Notes under the pieces: generated by a model | Seen by the model: the letters and a program-made list of their open reading frames with translations, nothing else | Database searches by the model: none | What the model was told of the DNA's origin: nothing | Shown: piece by piece, positions 43,625 through 54,394 of the stretch | Numbering within the stretch: position 1 is the first letter of the stretch | Layout: the number at the start of each line of letters is the position of its first letter | NCBI GenBank assembly: GCA_041687435.1 | Contig: JAWLBX010000010.1 | Coordinates: forward strand, 73,161 to 137,160 | Length of the DNA stretch: 64,000 nt | Origin: JACKII01 sp041687435 | GTDB taxonomy: Bacteria; Pseudomonadota; Alphaproteobacteria; Bin95 | Direction of reading: 5' to 3' | Position numbers and translations under genes: made by a program

Positions 43625-44344
43625 ATGACGGGCGAGCCGGCAGGCAATTCGTTTATAACCACCGCGCTTTGGCTGTTGCAGAGCGGCGGGGTTGTTGTGG
43701 CTGTGCTGCTGGTGCTGTCGGTGTTCGCGCTCGCCATCATTTTGGCAAAGCTGCTGCAGTTCCGTGCCGCCGGCCTTTGGGACCGGCAGGCCGCGCCGGC
43801 GGCGCTGTCGCTGGCCCGCGCCGGGCGCACCGATGCGGCGCTGGCACGCGCCGCTGCCTCTGCGCACCCGGCGGCCCAGGCGTTGGCCCGCACGCTAATC
43901 GGCCGCCAGCGAGGGCTCACCCAGGATGCGATCCGGGCGGAGGTCGGGCGCTACGGCAACGGCGTGCTGGAAGATCTGCGATCCTGGCTTCGGCCGTTGG
44001 AGGTGATCGCCTCCCTTGCCCCGTTGCTGGGGCTATTCGGCACGGTGCTTGGCATGATTGCAGCGTTTCGGGAATTGGAGGCGGCTGGCAATCAAGTCAA
44101 CCCGGCAATCCTCTCGGGCGGTATTTGGGAGGCGTTGCTGACCACCGCGGTCGGTCTGGCGGTTGCCATTCCAGCGGTCGCGGCGCTGAATTGGTTTGAG
44201 CGTCAAATCGAACGCACCGCGCATGCAATGGAGGATTCGGTAACCGGCGTTTTCACCGATAACCTGGCGCCACCTGTTCCGGCAGCAGAGGGGAGGGGAG
44301 AGCATGGCCGCATTTCCGGTGTCACTGTTTCAAAACAGCCCTGA
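43625..44344 (+). CDS. exbB: ExbB/TolQ/MotA-type proton channel
   Basis: A 239-residue inner-membrane protein with three membrane helices (about 15-40, 120-145, 165-190). SLAPLLGLFGTVLGMIAAF and GIWEALLTTAVGLAVAIPAV are the conserved helices of ExbB/TolQ. With ExbD it uses the proton gradient to drive TonB. The next gene starts 41 bases before this gene ends. Confidence 0.92.
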   Translation: MTGEPAGNSFITTALWLLQSGGVVVAVLLVLSVFALAIILAKLLQFRAAGLWDRQAAPAALSLARAGRTDAALARAAASAHPAAQALARTLIGRQRGLTQDAIRAEVGRYGNGVLEDLRSWLRPLEVIASLAPLLGLFGTVLGMIAAFRELEAAGNQVNPAILSGGIWEALLTTAVGLAVAIPAVAALNWFERQIERTAHAMEDSVTGVFTDNLAPPVPAAEGRGEHGRISGVTVSKQP

Positions 44345-44720
44345 TCCCCGCCGCCGAGCGCTGATCAGCCTGACGCCTTTGATCGACATGGTGTTCATTC
44401 TGTTAGTGTTTTTCATGCTTGCGTCGTCGTTCGTTGACGAGCGCAGCATCTCCGTGGCCGCGTCGAGTGCCGGCACGGGCGGGCCGAAAGGGGCGCTGTT
44501 GGTTCAGGTGCGCGCCGATGGTCTGCGCCTAGGCGGGCACGCGATGAGCCTGGACGCCATCGCGGAAACGGTCGCCGGCCGGGTTGCCCGCATGCCGGAT
44601 CAACGGATCCTGGTCGAACCAGCGCCGGGTGTACAGTTGCAGGCCGCCGTAACGGTACTCGACCGGCTTGCCGCCGCAGGGGCGCAGAACCTGTCATTGG
44701 CAGGGCCAGGGGAGCGGTGA
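44304..44720 (+). CDS. exbD: ExbD/TolR-type protein, copy 1
   Basis: A 138-residue single-helix protein. LTPLIDMVFILLVFFMLAS holds the proton-carrying Asp at its start. The C-terminal periplasmic domain is beta/alpha. It overlaps exbB by 41 bases and is preceded by GGAGGGGAG. Its stop overlaps the start of a second ExbD (TGATG). Confidence 0.9.
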   Translation: MAAFPVSLFQNSPDPRRRALISLTPLIDMVFILLVFFMLASSFVDERSISVAASSAGTGGPKGALLVQVRADGLRLGGHAMSLDAIAETVAGRVARMPDQRILVEPAPGVQLQAAVTVLDRLAAAGAQNLSLAGPGER

Positions 44721-45127
44721 TGACCGGGCCACTCTTCGTAACGGCGCGGCGGCGCAGCGTGCAGGATGACCGCATCCTGCCGCTGATCAATGTTGTATTT
44801 TTGCTGCTGGTGTTCTTCATGCTGGCCGGACGGCTTGCGGTCAGCGACCCCTTTCCGGTGCAGCCGCCTGCATCGATCAGCGCCGCATCGGAAAGGGCGG
44901 GTGACGTTGTGGTGCATGTCGCGTCGGATGGTGCGCTGGCCGTGAACGGCGTGACGGTCGGCCTGAACGACCTTGCCGCGATGATCCCGAGCCGGCCGCA
45001 GGGCAATCCGGTGCGGGTCAAGGCCGATGCGCAGGCGGAAGCCTTGGCCGTCGTGCGGGTGCTGGACCAACTCCGCGCCGCCGGGATCGTGCGCGTGAAC
45101 CTGGTCACCCAGGCGAGGGGCGACTGA
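44720..45127 (+). CDS. exbD: ExbD/TolR-type protein, copy 2
   Basis: A 135-residue second ExbD with helix LPLINVVFLLLVFFMLAG. The usual Asp of the helix (LIDM in copy 1) is Asn here (LINV), so it may not carry protons itself. GTG 44717 is an alternative start. It overlaps tonB by one base. Two ExbD genes in one operon occur in several proteobacteria, and the pair might form a mixed complex. Confidence 0.85.
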   Translation: MTGPLFVTARRRSVQDDRILPLINVVFLLLVFFMLAGRLAVSDPFPVQPPASISAASERAGDVVVHVASDGALAVNGVTVGLNDLAAMIPSRPQGNPVRVKADAQAEALAVVRVLDQLRAAGIVRVNLVTQARGD

Positions 45128-46047
45128 TGCCAGTCGCCACATGGCAGTGGCTGGCCGCGGGCACCGTGGCGGTTGCGGTGCATGCCGTCGTCGGTCTGGC
45201 GCTGGTCGGTTCGCCGTCGCCAGGCGGGGGGGCGGAGGACGGTGCCGTCAGTGTTGCACTCCGCCTGGGGGCCGGTGGTTCAAGCGGAGAGGCGCGCCGC
45301 TTGCCATCGACGGAACGAGCGGCTGTAACCGCTGAGCCGGTGTCTGCCAATAGGCCGGCTGCCCGGCCTCGGGAAACGGCCGCGCCACCGGTACAGGCAG
45401 TGCCGGTTCACGAGTCTCCGCCGCCTGAAAGCCAGCGGCGGGCGCCGTCGCGGGTGGTAGAACCGGCGCCTGCCGAGGCTTCCGCCGGATCGGACGCCAA
45501 GCCGGCGCAAACCGCCCGCCGTATCCAGGCGGCAACAGCGCCGCCCTTGCCACAGGCCCGCCCCCATGCGACCGCCCCTGAGAAGCCTGATGGCAAGCCG
45601 CCCGAACGGGCATCAACGGCCGGTAGCCGCCGCGACGAACCCGGCGACGGCCCGTCCCGGTTGGCAGGCGATCTGGCGGAAGCCAATGAGGGCGGAAGCG
45701 TGGCTGACAGGTTTGGCGCTGGCAAGAATGCCGGGACAGCTGGACGCCAGGACGACGACGCCCGCGCCGGGTACGTCGCAGCGCTCCAGGCTTGGCTGGA
45801 ACGGCATATGCGCTATCCAGAACGCGCCGTCGCCCGCCGGCAGCAGGGGACAGCGACGCTCTATTTCGTTGTCGACCGGCTGGGGCGCGTGCTGGACTAC
45901 CGGCTGGAACAAAGCTCCGGCCACCGCCTGTTGGATCGCGAAGCGCTCGCCATGATCGAGCGGGCCGCACCTATGCCGCAGATGCCGGCTAGCCTGATCG
46001 CCGCGGATATGGCCGTGGTTGTGCCGATTAGCTTTGCGCTGCGTTAG
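45127..46047 (+). CDS. tonB: TonB family energy transducer
   Basis: A 306-residue protein with one N-terminal membrane anchor (about 7-27), a long Pro/Ala/Glu-rich periplasmic stretch (about 45-205) and a C-terminal TonB domain (about 215-305, LERHMRYPERAVARRQQGTA, then LDREALAMIERAAPMP). It passes energy from ExbBD to outer-membrane receptors. It ends the exbB-exbD-exbD-tonB operon, and no receptor gene is nearby. Confidence 0.9.
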   Translation: MPVATWQWLAAGTVAVAVHAVVGLALVGSPSPGGGAEDGAVSVALRLGAGGSSGEARRLPSTERAAVTAEPVSANRPAARPRETAAPPVQAVPVHESPPPESQRRAPSRVVEPAPAEASAGSDAKPAQTARRIQAATAPPLPQARPHATAPEKPDGKPPERASTAGSRRDEPGDGPSRLAGDLAEANEGGSVADRFGAGKNAGTAGRQDDDARAGYVAALQAWLERHMRYPERAVARRQQGTATLYFVVDRLGRVLDYRLEQSSGHRLLDREALAMIERAAPMPQMPASLIAADMAVVVPISFALR

Positions 46048-46092
46048 AGCAGCGCTCCATCAAGGCGAAACGATTAGCCGGGGCGAGATGCT

Positions 46093-46740
<648 letters not shown>

Positions 46741-46751
46741 GTCGGGGTCTC

Positions 46752-47450
46752 CTATGAGCGAAACAGACGCGAATATTGGGTTTCGTGGGTGGCTGACAGC
46801 CAGTCGAGCATGGGGGTGGCGCTGCCGATATCGTCGAGGCTGGCGGTAAGCGCGGCTTCCGTCGCCTCGCTGACCGCCGCCTCCATCCGGCCGTGCACGG
46901 CGAGGCCGTCGCTCTGGCCGATGGGCATGGAGCGCAGCGCGGCGGAGACGATGTTGGCCGCGAAGGCGTGCAGGTACGCGAGCAGGCTCGCGTACAGGGG
47001 AATCTGAGCGAGGGCGCAACAGAGGCCGGCGGCAACCGGCAGGGCAATGGCCCGGTCCGGCAAATGTAACTCTTCGGACAATGCTTCGCCTTTCCGGGGA
47101 GAAAGTTCCGGCCAGCCCTGGCGCACGGCGCGGAGGAACGCCTCGCCCTGGTTCAGGGTTTCGGCGCGCAATTCCATGCTGGGCGAGAGCGCCGCCGCCA
47201 GTGCGGCCACCTCGGCCACGTCGGGCGTTGCCCGATTGGCCGCCGCAAACAGGATCGCGTCGGTCCGGCCAGAGCCGAACAGCAGCAGGCCTTCGATCCA
47301 TTCGGCAAGGTTGTCCCGGCCATCGACCAGCCCTGCCTCGAACGCTGCTTCCAGCCCGTGGCTGTAACTGAACGCGCCGATTGGGAAGCCGGCGCCGAAC
47401 CAGGTCGCAAGCCGCTGTTGCTGCGCCGGGGTCAGGGGATCAATGGTCAT
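46752..47450 (-). CDS. ureF: Urease accessory protein UreF
   Basis: A 232-residue all-helical partner of UreD and UreG in the nickel-loading complex. FPIGAFSYSHGLE near the start is the UreF signature. ATG 47450 overlaps the end of ureE by 11 bases; the frame continues upstream through the His-rich coding part of ureE in another frame, so longer starts are artefacts. Confidence 0.95.
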   Translation of the reverse strand: MTIDPLTPAQQQRLATWFGAGFPIGAFSYSHGLEAAFEAGLVDGRDNLAEWIEGLLLFGSGRTDAILFAAANRATPDVAEVAALAAALSPSMELRAETLNQGEAFLRAVRQGWPELSPRKGEALSEELHLPDRAIALPVAAGLCCALAQIPLYASLLAYLHAFAANIVSAALRSMPIGQSDGLAVHGRMEAAVSEATEAALTASLDDIGSATPMLDWLSATHETQYSRLFRS

Positions 47451-47970
47451 GGTGTTGATGGCCGTGGGAGTGGCCGTGAGAGTGCCCGTGTTCCTGCCCA
47501 TCTTCATGGTCATGGTCGTGCACATGGCCGTGGCCGCCATCGCCATAGGCACCGCCTTCCGGCTGGAAGGGCTCGCACACCTCCTGAACGTCGCCGCCGA
47601 GCCCGCGCAGCATCTGGGCCAGCACCGGGTCCGGGCGGATCAGCAGCCGGCCGGCCTGCACCGCCGCCGGCGTGTGCCGGTTGCCCAGGTGCCAGGCGAG
47701 GCGCAGCAGCAGATGGGGCGTTTCGGCGCTGACGGCATAGAGCGACTCCGGCGCAGCCTCTACCTTGATCCATTCACCCCCGTCGCAGAGCAGGCCGTCG
47801 CCGTCCGCCATCGCCACGGCTCGCGGCAGGTCCAGCAGCAGGTCCGCGCCGCTGGCAAGCGGAAGGACAATGCGGCGGCGGTGCCGCTCGTCGAAGGCCA
47901 GCACCAGCCGGTCGGCCGCATTGTCCGCTGGCCAAGTGCCGGCACGGTGGTGGTGGGCGGCGCGTTTCAC
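47440..47970 (-). CDS. ureE: Urease accessory nickel chaperone UreE
   Basis: A 176-residue nickel carrier. The N-terminal domain contains DRLVLAFDERHRRRIVLPL, and the metal-binding domain holds LAWHLGNRHTPA. The last 30 residues hold 14 His mixed with Asp and Gly, a nickel-storing tail typical of UreE. It lies between ureC and ureF, 67 bases after ureC. Confidence 0.95.
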   Translation of the reverse strand: MKRAAHHHRAGTWPADNAADRLVLAFDERHRRRIVLPLASGADLLLDLPRAVAMADGDGLLCDGGEWIKVEAAPESLYAVSAETPHLLLRLAWHLGNRHTPAAVQAGRLLIRPDPVLAQMLRGLGGDVQEVCEPFQPEGGAYGDGGHGHVHDHDHEDGQEHGHSHGHSHGHQHHDH

Positions 47971-48037
47971 GACGAAACCTCCCCGCTGGCGGCCGTGCGC
48001 TGATGCCGGATGTTGTGCATGGGCATGGCTCCAGTCC

Positions 48038-49747
<1,710 letters not shown>

Positions 49748-49751
49748 GGCG

Positions 49752-50069
49752 TCAGTCCTTTCCGTCCAGCGGCCCCATGACCGCCTGGTTGAAGCCTACG
49801 ACCGTGCGTGCACCGGCATAGGCGACCAGCGTCACCTCCCGGCTGGAGCCCGGCTCGAAGCGCACGGCGGAGCCGGCGGGGATGTCGAGCCGCATGCCCC
49901 GCGCTGCTGCGCGGTCGAAATCGAGGGCGGAATTGCTTTCGGCGAAGTGGTAGTGGCTGCCGACCTGCACCGGCCGGTCGCCGGTGTTGGCGACGGTCAG
50001 CGTCAGCGCTTCCCGCCCGGCGTTCAGCTCGATCGTGCCGTCGGCCGCGATAATTTCGCCGGGGATCAT
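49752..50069 (-). CDS. ureB: Urease beta subunit UreB
   Basis: A 105-residue structural subunit starting MIPGEIIAADGTIELNAGRE, with GSHYHFAESN in the middle and GFNQAVMGPL at the end, all standard. ATG 50069 overlaps the stop of the small membrane protein gene by four bases. Confidence 0.97.
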   Translation of the reverse strand: MIPGEIIAADGTIELNAGREALTLTVANTGDRPVQVGSHYHFAESNSALDFDRAAARGMRLDIPAGSAVRFEPGSSREVTLVAYAGARTVVGFNQAVMGPLDGKD

Positions 50070-50371
50070 TTGCGGCTCCGGTAAGCGCGGATGGCAAAGC
50101 CGATGCCGACGATGGTGGCGACCAAGGCCAGGCCGATCTCCCACTCATGGGAATGGAACAGTGGCGCGTCATGGCCGGGATGGGCGATGGCGAGGGAGGG
50201 GAGGACCGCACCCGCTCCCGCTACCGCCGCCGTCATTGCGAGAACCCGCAGGCGACGAAGCAATCCAGCGGCGGGAGCAATGCATTCGAGCGTTGGCCTG
50301 GATTGCTTCGCTTCACTCGCAAGGATGACGGGAAAGGCCTCGCAAGGACGACTGGGGGTGTTGCTGGACAT
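50066..50371 (-). CDS. Small membrane protein between ureA and ureB, N-terminus rewritten by a repeat
   Basis: A 101-residue frame. The last 56 residues look native: a signal or anchor helix (MTAAVAGAGAVLPSLAIA), a short HPGHDAPLFHSHEWE periplasmic segment with four His, and a C-terminal membrane helix ending AYRSRK. The part before it (about residues 14-46) is translated from an interspersed palindromic repeat. The real start may be ATG 50236, inside the repeat edge, or 50371. The His-rich loop suggests a link to nickel or urea, but this is inference. It is coupled to ureB by ATGA overlap. Confidence 0.6.
   Translation of the reverse strand: MSSNTPSRPCEAFPVILASEAKQSRPTLECIAPAAGLLRRLRVLAMTAAVAGAGAVLPSLAIAHPGHDAPLFHSHEWEIGLALVATIVGIGFAIRAYRSRK
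50231..50330. mobile_element. Interspersed palindromic repeat (CGTCATTGCGAG type) inside the small ure gene
   Basis: The element begins CGTCATTGCGAG, continues with CGAAGCAATCCAG, has a spacer, then CTGGATTGCTTCG, and ends TCGCAAGGATGACG, so the two halves are inverted copies. This pattern is a widespread small non-autonomous repeat of alphaproteobacterial genomes. On the minus strand it is read in frame (ASEAKQS...LRRLRVLAMT), which preserved the gene. Confidence 0.85.
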
Positions 50372-50389
50372 GGGCTTCGGCTCCTCGGC

Positions 50390-50692
<303 letters not shown>

Positions 50693-50707
50693 GGGGCTAG
50701 GCTCTCC

Positions 50708-51721
50708 TCAGAGGGACCAGAAACGGGGCATGACCGGCGCGCGGCCGAGGGCGGCGCGGAAGCCGGTGACGAAGTGTGCGACGCTCCGGCGGAGCGTGAA
50801 GGCGTCGGGCGCCAGGAATCGCGCGATCAGCAGGCCGTCGAAGGCGGTGGTGGCGGCGCGGGTGGTGGTGCCGGGCGCGCGCTCCAGGATTCCGCGCGCT
50901 TCGGCGAGCCGTGTTTCTGCGGCCGCCGCGGCATGGAACACGGTGGCGATGGCCGGCTGGCCGCCGAAGCCGGCGGGGGAGGCGAGGGCGCGCTGAATAT
51001 CGTAGCTCTCCCGGACGCCGCCACGCGGCGATCGGGGATCTCCGTCCGAGCCTGGCTCGGGGAGGCCCCGGATAGCGCTCCGCGCTTCCGGGGAGTTTTG
51101 GGAGGGATGGCCGAGGCGGAGCGCATCCACCCACACCAAAGCGCCCTGGCGCCAAACCTCAATCCGGTCGGAGAGAAACCCCTCGCGGAACACCTCGCCG
51201 TGCGCGGCGCGGCCCAGAACCCGGAGTTCGCAGGCCAACAAGTCTGTATTGGCGGCAAGTTCGAACACCGTCCGCCGTTCGAGACGCGCGCCGTCGAAAA
51301 CGATGGTCTCCTGCGGCAGCCATTCGGCCGATGCCCCCTCGTCCAGCACGACCCGGCTTTCGATCCGGGCGGGCGCATCTGCGGCGCGGGCCTTGTAAAG
51401 CCGTTCCGCCGCCTGCGTCGTTGCGCGTGCCGCTGCGCGCGCGCCGACGGCAAAGTCGAAGCGCACAGAGTCGCCACCAGTGAGCCCGCCGCAGGTGGTC
51501 GCGAACACTGCCGTTGGCCAGTCCTCGCTGGCGGGCAGCATGGCGCGGCAGGGGGCGGCTTGGTGCAGGTCCGCCAGCACGGTGGACCCGCCAGCGCGCC
51601 GCTCGAACCGCACCGCCGCCCGCCCGACGGAGCGCTGCAATGGCCGACTGGCGCCTCCGCCAACAGAGGCCCGCCCGCGCTGCGGGCTAGACGGTAAGGG
51701 TTCGGCGTACACTGGCCTCAT
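50708..51721 (-). CDS. ureD: Urease accessory protein UreD with in-frame repeat insertion
   Basis: A 337-residue scaffold protein that binds urease and UreF. TTCGGLTGGDSVRFDFAVG (about 80-98) and QETIVFDGARLERRTVFEL are conserved UreD segments. About 30 residues (roughly 200-232, SQNSPEARSAIRG...PRSPRGG) come from a REP-like element and have no counterpart in normal UreD, so the protein is longer than usual. ATG 51721 overlaps the end of urtE by 35 bases. The N-terminus before PLQRSVGRAAVRF is weakly supported, and a later start is possible. Confidence 0.88.
   Translation of the reverse strand: MRPVYAEPLPSSPQRGRASVGGGASRPLQRSVGRAAVRFERRAGGSTVLADLHQAAPCRAMLPASEDWPTAVFATTCGGLTGGDSVRFDFAVGARAAARATTQAAERLYKARAADAPARIESRVVLDEGASAEWLPQETIVFDGARLERRTVFELAANTDLLACELRVLGRAAHGEVFREGFLSDRIEVWRQGALVWVDALRLGHPSQNSPEARSAIRGLPEPGSDGDPRSPRGGVRESYDIQRALASPAGFGGQPAIATVFHAAAAAETRLAEARGILERAPGTTTRAATTAFDGLLIARFLAPDAFTLRRSVAHFVTGFRAALGRAPVMPRFWSL
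51022..51095. mobile_element. REP-like palindromic element in ureD, copy 2
   Basis: Contains the perfect hairpin CCGAGCC-T-GGCTCGG (51046-51060) and a second stem of CCCCGGA (51066-51072) with TCCGGGG (51087-51093). Its reverse complement closely matches the repeat at 10262-10372. It keeps the ureD frame open. Confidence 0.75.
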
Positions 51722-52382
51722 CCATTTCCCCGCGCACACCCGACAGCACGACCTCGCCGCGTTCCATCACGGCGAAGCGGTCGGCGAGGTCGCGTGCGAA
51801 CTCAAAATACTGTTCCACAAGGATGATGGCCATTTCGCCGGCCGCCGCCAAGTCCGCAATCACCTTGCCGATGTCCTTGATGATCGACGGCTGGATGCCT
51901 TCTGTCGGCTCGTCCAGCACCAGCAGCTTCGGCCGCATCACCAGCGCGCGAGCGATGGCGAGCTGCTGCTGCTGCCCGCCGGAGAGGTCGCCGCCGCGGC
52001 GGCCCAGCATATCCTTGAGTATCGGAAACAGTTCGAACACATGTTCCGGCACGTTCTTCTCGCCATGCGGGGCGGCGGCAAAGCCGGTGCGCAGGTTCTC
52101 CGCCACCGTCAGGCGGGTGAAAATGTCCCGGCCCTGTGGCACGCTGGCGAAGCCGAGGCGGGCCCGTCGATGGGCGGCCAGGCGGGTGACGTCCTGGCCC
52201 TGCCACTCGATGCGGCCGTCGCTGGCCGGTTGCAGGCCCAGGATCGCGCGCAGCAGCGAGGTCTTGCCGACGCCATTGCGGCCCATGATGCACATGACCT
52301 CGCCGGGCCGCGCTTCCAGCGAGATGCCGCGCAGGATATGGCTGGCGCCGTAGTGCAGGTGCAGGTTTTCGACGGTCAGCAT
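51687..52382 (-). CDS. urtE: Urea ABC transporter ATP-binding protein UrtE
   Basis: A 231-residue ATPase of the branched-chain/urea (HAAT) type. Walker A GRNGVGKTSL, signature LSGGQQQQLAIARAL, Walker B LLVLDEP followed by TEGIQPSIIKDI, which is typical of UrtE. ATG 52382 starts at MLTVENL; no good ribosome site is seen and a palindromic repeat lies directly upstream, so its translation signal may have been altered. ureD overlaps its end. Confidence 0.95.
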   Translation of the reverse strand: MLTVENLHLHYGASHILRGISLEARPGEVMCIMGRNGVGKTSLLRAILGLQPASDGRIEWQGQDVTRLAAHRRARLGFASVPQGRDIFTRLTVAENLRTGFAAAPHGEKNVPEHVFELFPILKDMLGRRGGDLSGGQQQQLAIARALVMRPKLLVLDEPTEGIQPSIIKDIGKVIADLAAAGEMAIILVEQYFEFARDLADRFAVMERGEVVLSGVRGEMDEASVRRTLTV

Positions 52383-52394
52383 GGGATCGTAACC

Positions 52395-52503
52395 CAATTT
52401 TCCATTTCACCCTGAGTAGGCCCGCAAGGCCGAGTCGGAAGGCCGCCCTTCGATACGCGCTCGTGCCGAGCTCTACTCAGGATGAGATATTTCACTTGAA
52501 TTC
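52395..52503. mobile_element. Interspersed palindromic repeat (CCCTGAGTAG type) between urtD and urtE
   Basis: Inverted ends TTTCACCCTGAGTAG and CTACTCAGGATGAGATA enclose GC-rich sequence including CTTCGATACGCGCT. Repeats of this kind, reading CTCAGGATGAG at one end, are spread through many alphaproteobacteria. It fills nearly all of the gap between the two ATPase genes. Confidence 0.8.
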
Positions 52504-52514
52504 CTGCCATCCCC

Positions 52515-53261
52515 CTATCTCCCCAAATACACTTCGATGACTCGCTGGTCGGTCTGGACGTGGTCAATCGAGCCCTCGGCCAGCACGCTACCCTCGTGCA
52601 GCACGGTGACCCGCGCGCCGAGCGCCCGGACAAAGGCCATATCGTGTTCCACCACCACCAGCGTGTGCTCCCCTTTGAGGCGGTGGATCAGGTCGGCGGT
52701 TTCCTCGGTTTCGGCGTCGGTCATGCCGGCTACGGGCTCATCCAGCAGCAGCAGCTCCGCGTCTTGGATCAGCAGCATGCCGATCTCCAGCCATTGCTTT
52801 TGGCCATGGCTGAGCCCGCCGGCAAGGTCGGCCCGCCGCTCGGTCAGGCCGATCGTAGCCATGGTTTCCTCGATCCTGGCCCGCTGTTCCTTTGTTAGCC
52901 GGGCGAACAGGCAGATCAGGGCGTTTCGGTCGGCCTTGCAGGCGAGTTCCAGGTTCTCGAACACGCTGAGGTTTTCGAATACGGTCGGTTTCTGGAACTT
53001 TCGGCCGATGCCAAGCCCGGCAATGGCAGGCTCGTCCAGGCGGGTGAGGTCGATGCGGCCGTCGAGCTGCACGGTACCGGTATCCGGTTTGGTCTTGCCG
53101 GTGATGACATCCATCATGGTTGTCTTGCCGGCCCCGTTCGGCCCGATGATCGAGCGCAATTCGCCACGTTCGATGGTAAGCGACAGGTCGTTTAGCGCCT
53201 TGAAGCCGTCGAAGCTGACCGTCACCCCGTCCAGATAGAGATGGGGAGCGCCGCTAGACAT
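52515..53261 (-). CDS. urtD: Urea ABC transporter ATP-binding protein UrtD
   Basis: A 248-residue ATPase. Walker A GPNGAGKTTMMDVITGKTKP, signature LSHGQKQWLEIG, Walker B LLLLDEPVAGMTDAETEETA; the LSHGQKQWLEIGMLL form is characteristic of UrtD. ATG 53261 overlaps urtC by eight bases; the frame is open a little further. Confidence 0.95.
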   Translation of the reverse strand: MSSGAPHLYLDGVTVSFDGFKALNDLSLTIERGELRSIIGPNGAGKTTMMDVITGKTKPDTGTVQLDGRIDLTRLDEPAIAGLGIGRKFQKPTVFENLSVFENLELACKADRNALICLFARLTKEQRARIEETMATIGLTERRADLAGGLSHGQKQWLEIGMLLIQDAELLLLDEPVAGMTDAETEETADLIHRLKGEHTLVVVEHDMAFVRALGARVTVLHEGSVLAEGSIDHVQTDQRVIEVYLGR

Positions 53262-54393
53262 GATAGCCGGCCTCCCGCGCCCGTCTGGAAGGGTCGAGCC
53301 AATCGCCAATCTTGCGGGTCTCGGTTGCGACGCCCACCAGCCCCTTCGGCAGGAACAGGGTCACAAAAATGAACAGCGCGCCCAGGAAGAACAGCCAGGT
53401 TTCGGCGGCGACCCCTGTCAGATACGACTTGGCCATGTTCACCAGCACGGCGCCGAAAATCGCGCCATAGAGTGAGCCCCGGCCGCCGATCGCCACCCAG
53501 ATCGCAATTTCGATAGAGTTGGCGGGCGAAAACTCGCTGGGGTTGATGATGCCGACCTGCGGCACGTAGAGCGCGCCGGCCAATCCGGCCAGCATGGCGG
53601 AAGCCGTGAAGGCCACCACCTTGGCGTTGGCGGGGCGGTATCCCAGGAAGCGCGCCCGTGGCTCTGCATCCTTCACCGCCAGCATCACCCGCCCCAGCTT
53701 GGACGTGACGATGAACCGGCAGATCAGATAGCCGCCAGCCAGGGCTGTAACGCTTAGCAGATAGAGCGCCATACGGGTGCCCGGGGCGGCCAGATCGAAA
53801 CCCAGTATGTCCTTGAAGTCGGTCAGGCCGTTGTTGCCGCCGAAACCGAAGTCGTTGCGGAAAAAGGCCAGCATCAGCGCGAACACCATCGCCTGGCTGA
53901 TGATCGAGAAATAGACGCCGGTGATGCGCGAGCGGAAGGCCAGCCAGCCGAAGGCAAAGGCCAGTGCGCCCGGCACCAGCAGGGCCATGATTGCGGCAAA
54001 GCCGAACCAGTCGAAGCCCCACCAGTACCAGGGCAGCTCCTGCCAGTTCAGGAACACCATGAAATCGGGCAGTTCCGGGTTGCCGTAAACGCTGCGGTCG
54101 CCAATGGCGCGCATCATATGCATGCCCATGGCATAGCCGCCGAGCGCAAAGAAGGCGCCGTGGCCGAGGGACAGAATGCCGGCATAGCCCCAGACCAAGT
54201 CCAGGCTGATCGCCAGCAAGGCAAAGCAGAGATACTTGCCGAGCAGCGGGATCATGTAGTCGGGCATGTGGGCGTTCGAGGTCGGGTCGACGGCCAGGTT
54301 GAGGGCCGGCACCAGGATGGCGGCGGCAAACACTGCCAGCACGAAGCGTGCCCAGCCGGCCTGGGTCAGCAAGGGTTGACGGGAGGTTTCCAT
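53254..54393 (-). CDS. urtC: Urea ABC transporter permease UrtC
   Basis: A 379-residue inner-membrane permease of the LivM type with about ten helices. AISLDLVWGYAGILSLGHGAFFALGGYAMGMH is split across helices 2-3, and GRGSLYGAIFGAVLVN lies near the end; both are family segments. It starts one base after urtB. Confidence 0.95.
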   Translation of the reverse strand: METSRQPLLTQAGWARFVLAVFAAAILVPALNLAVDPTSNAHMPDYMIPLLGKYLCFALLAISLDLVWGYAGILSLGHGAFFALGGYAMGMHMMRAIGDRSVYGNPELPDFMVFLNWQELPWYWWGFDWFGFAAIMALLVPGALAFAFGWLAFRSRITGVYFSIISQAMVFALMLAFFRNDFGFGGNNGLTDFKDILGFDLAAPGTRMALYLLSVTALAGGYLICRFIVTSKLGRVMLAVKDAEPRARFLGYRPANAKVVAFTASAMLAGLAGALYVPQVGIINPSEFSPANSIEIAIWVAIGGRGSLYGAIFGAVLVNMAKSYLTGVAAETWLFFLGALFIFVTLFLPKGLVGVATETRKIGDWLDPSRRAREAGYHV

Positions 54394-54394
54394 C

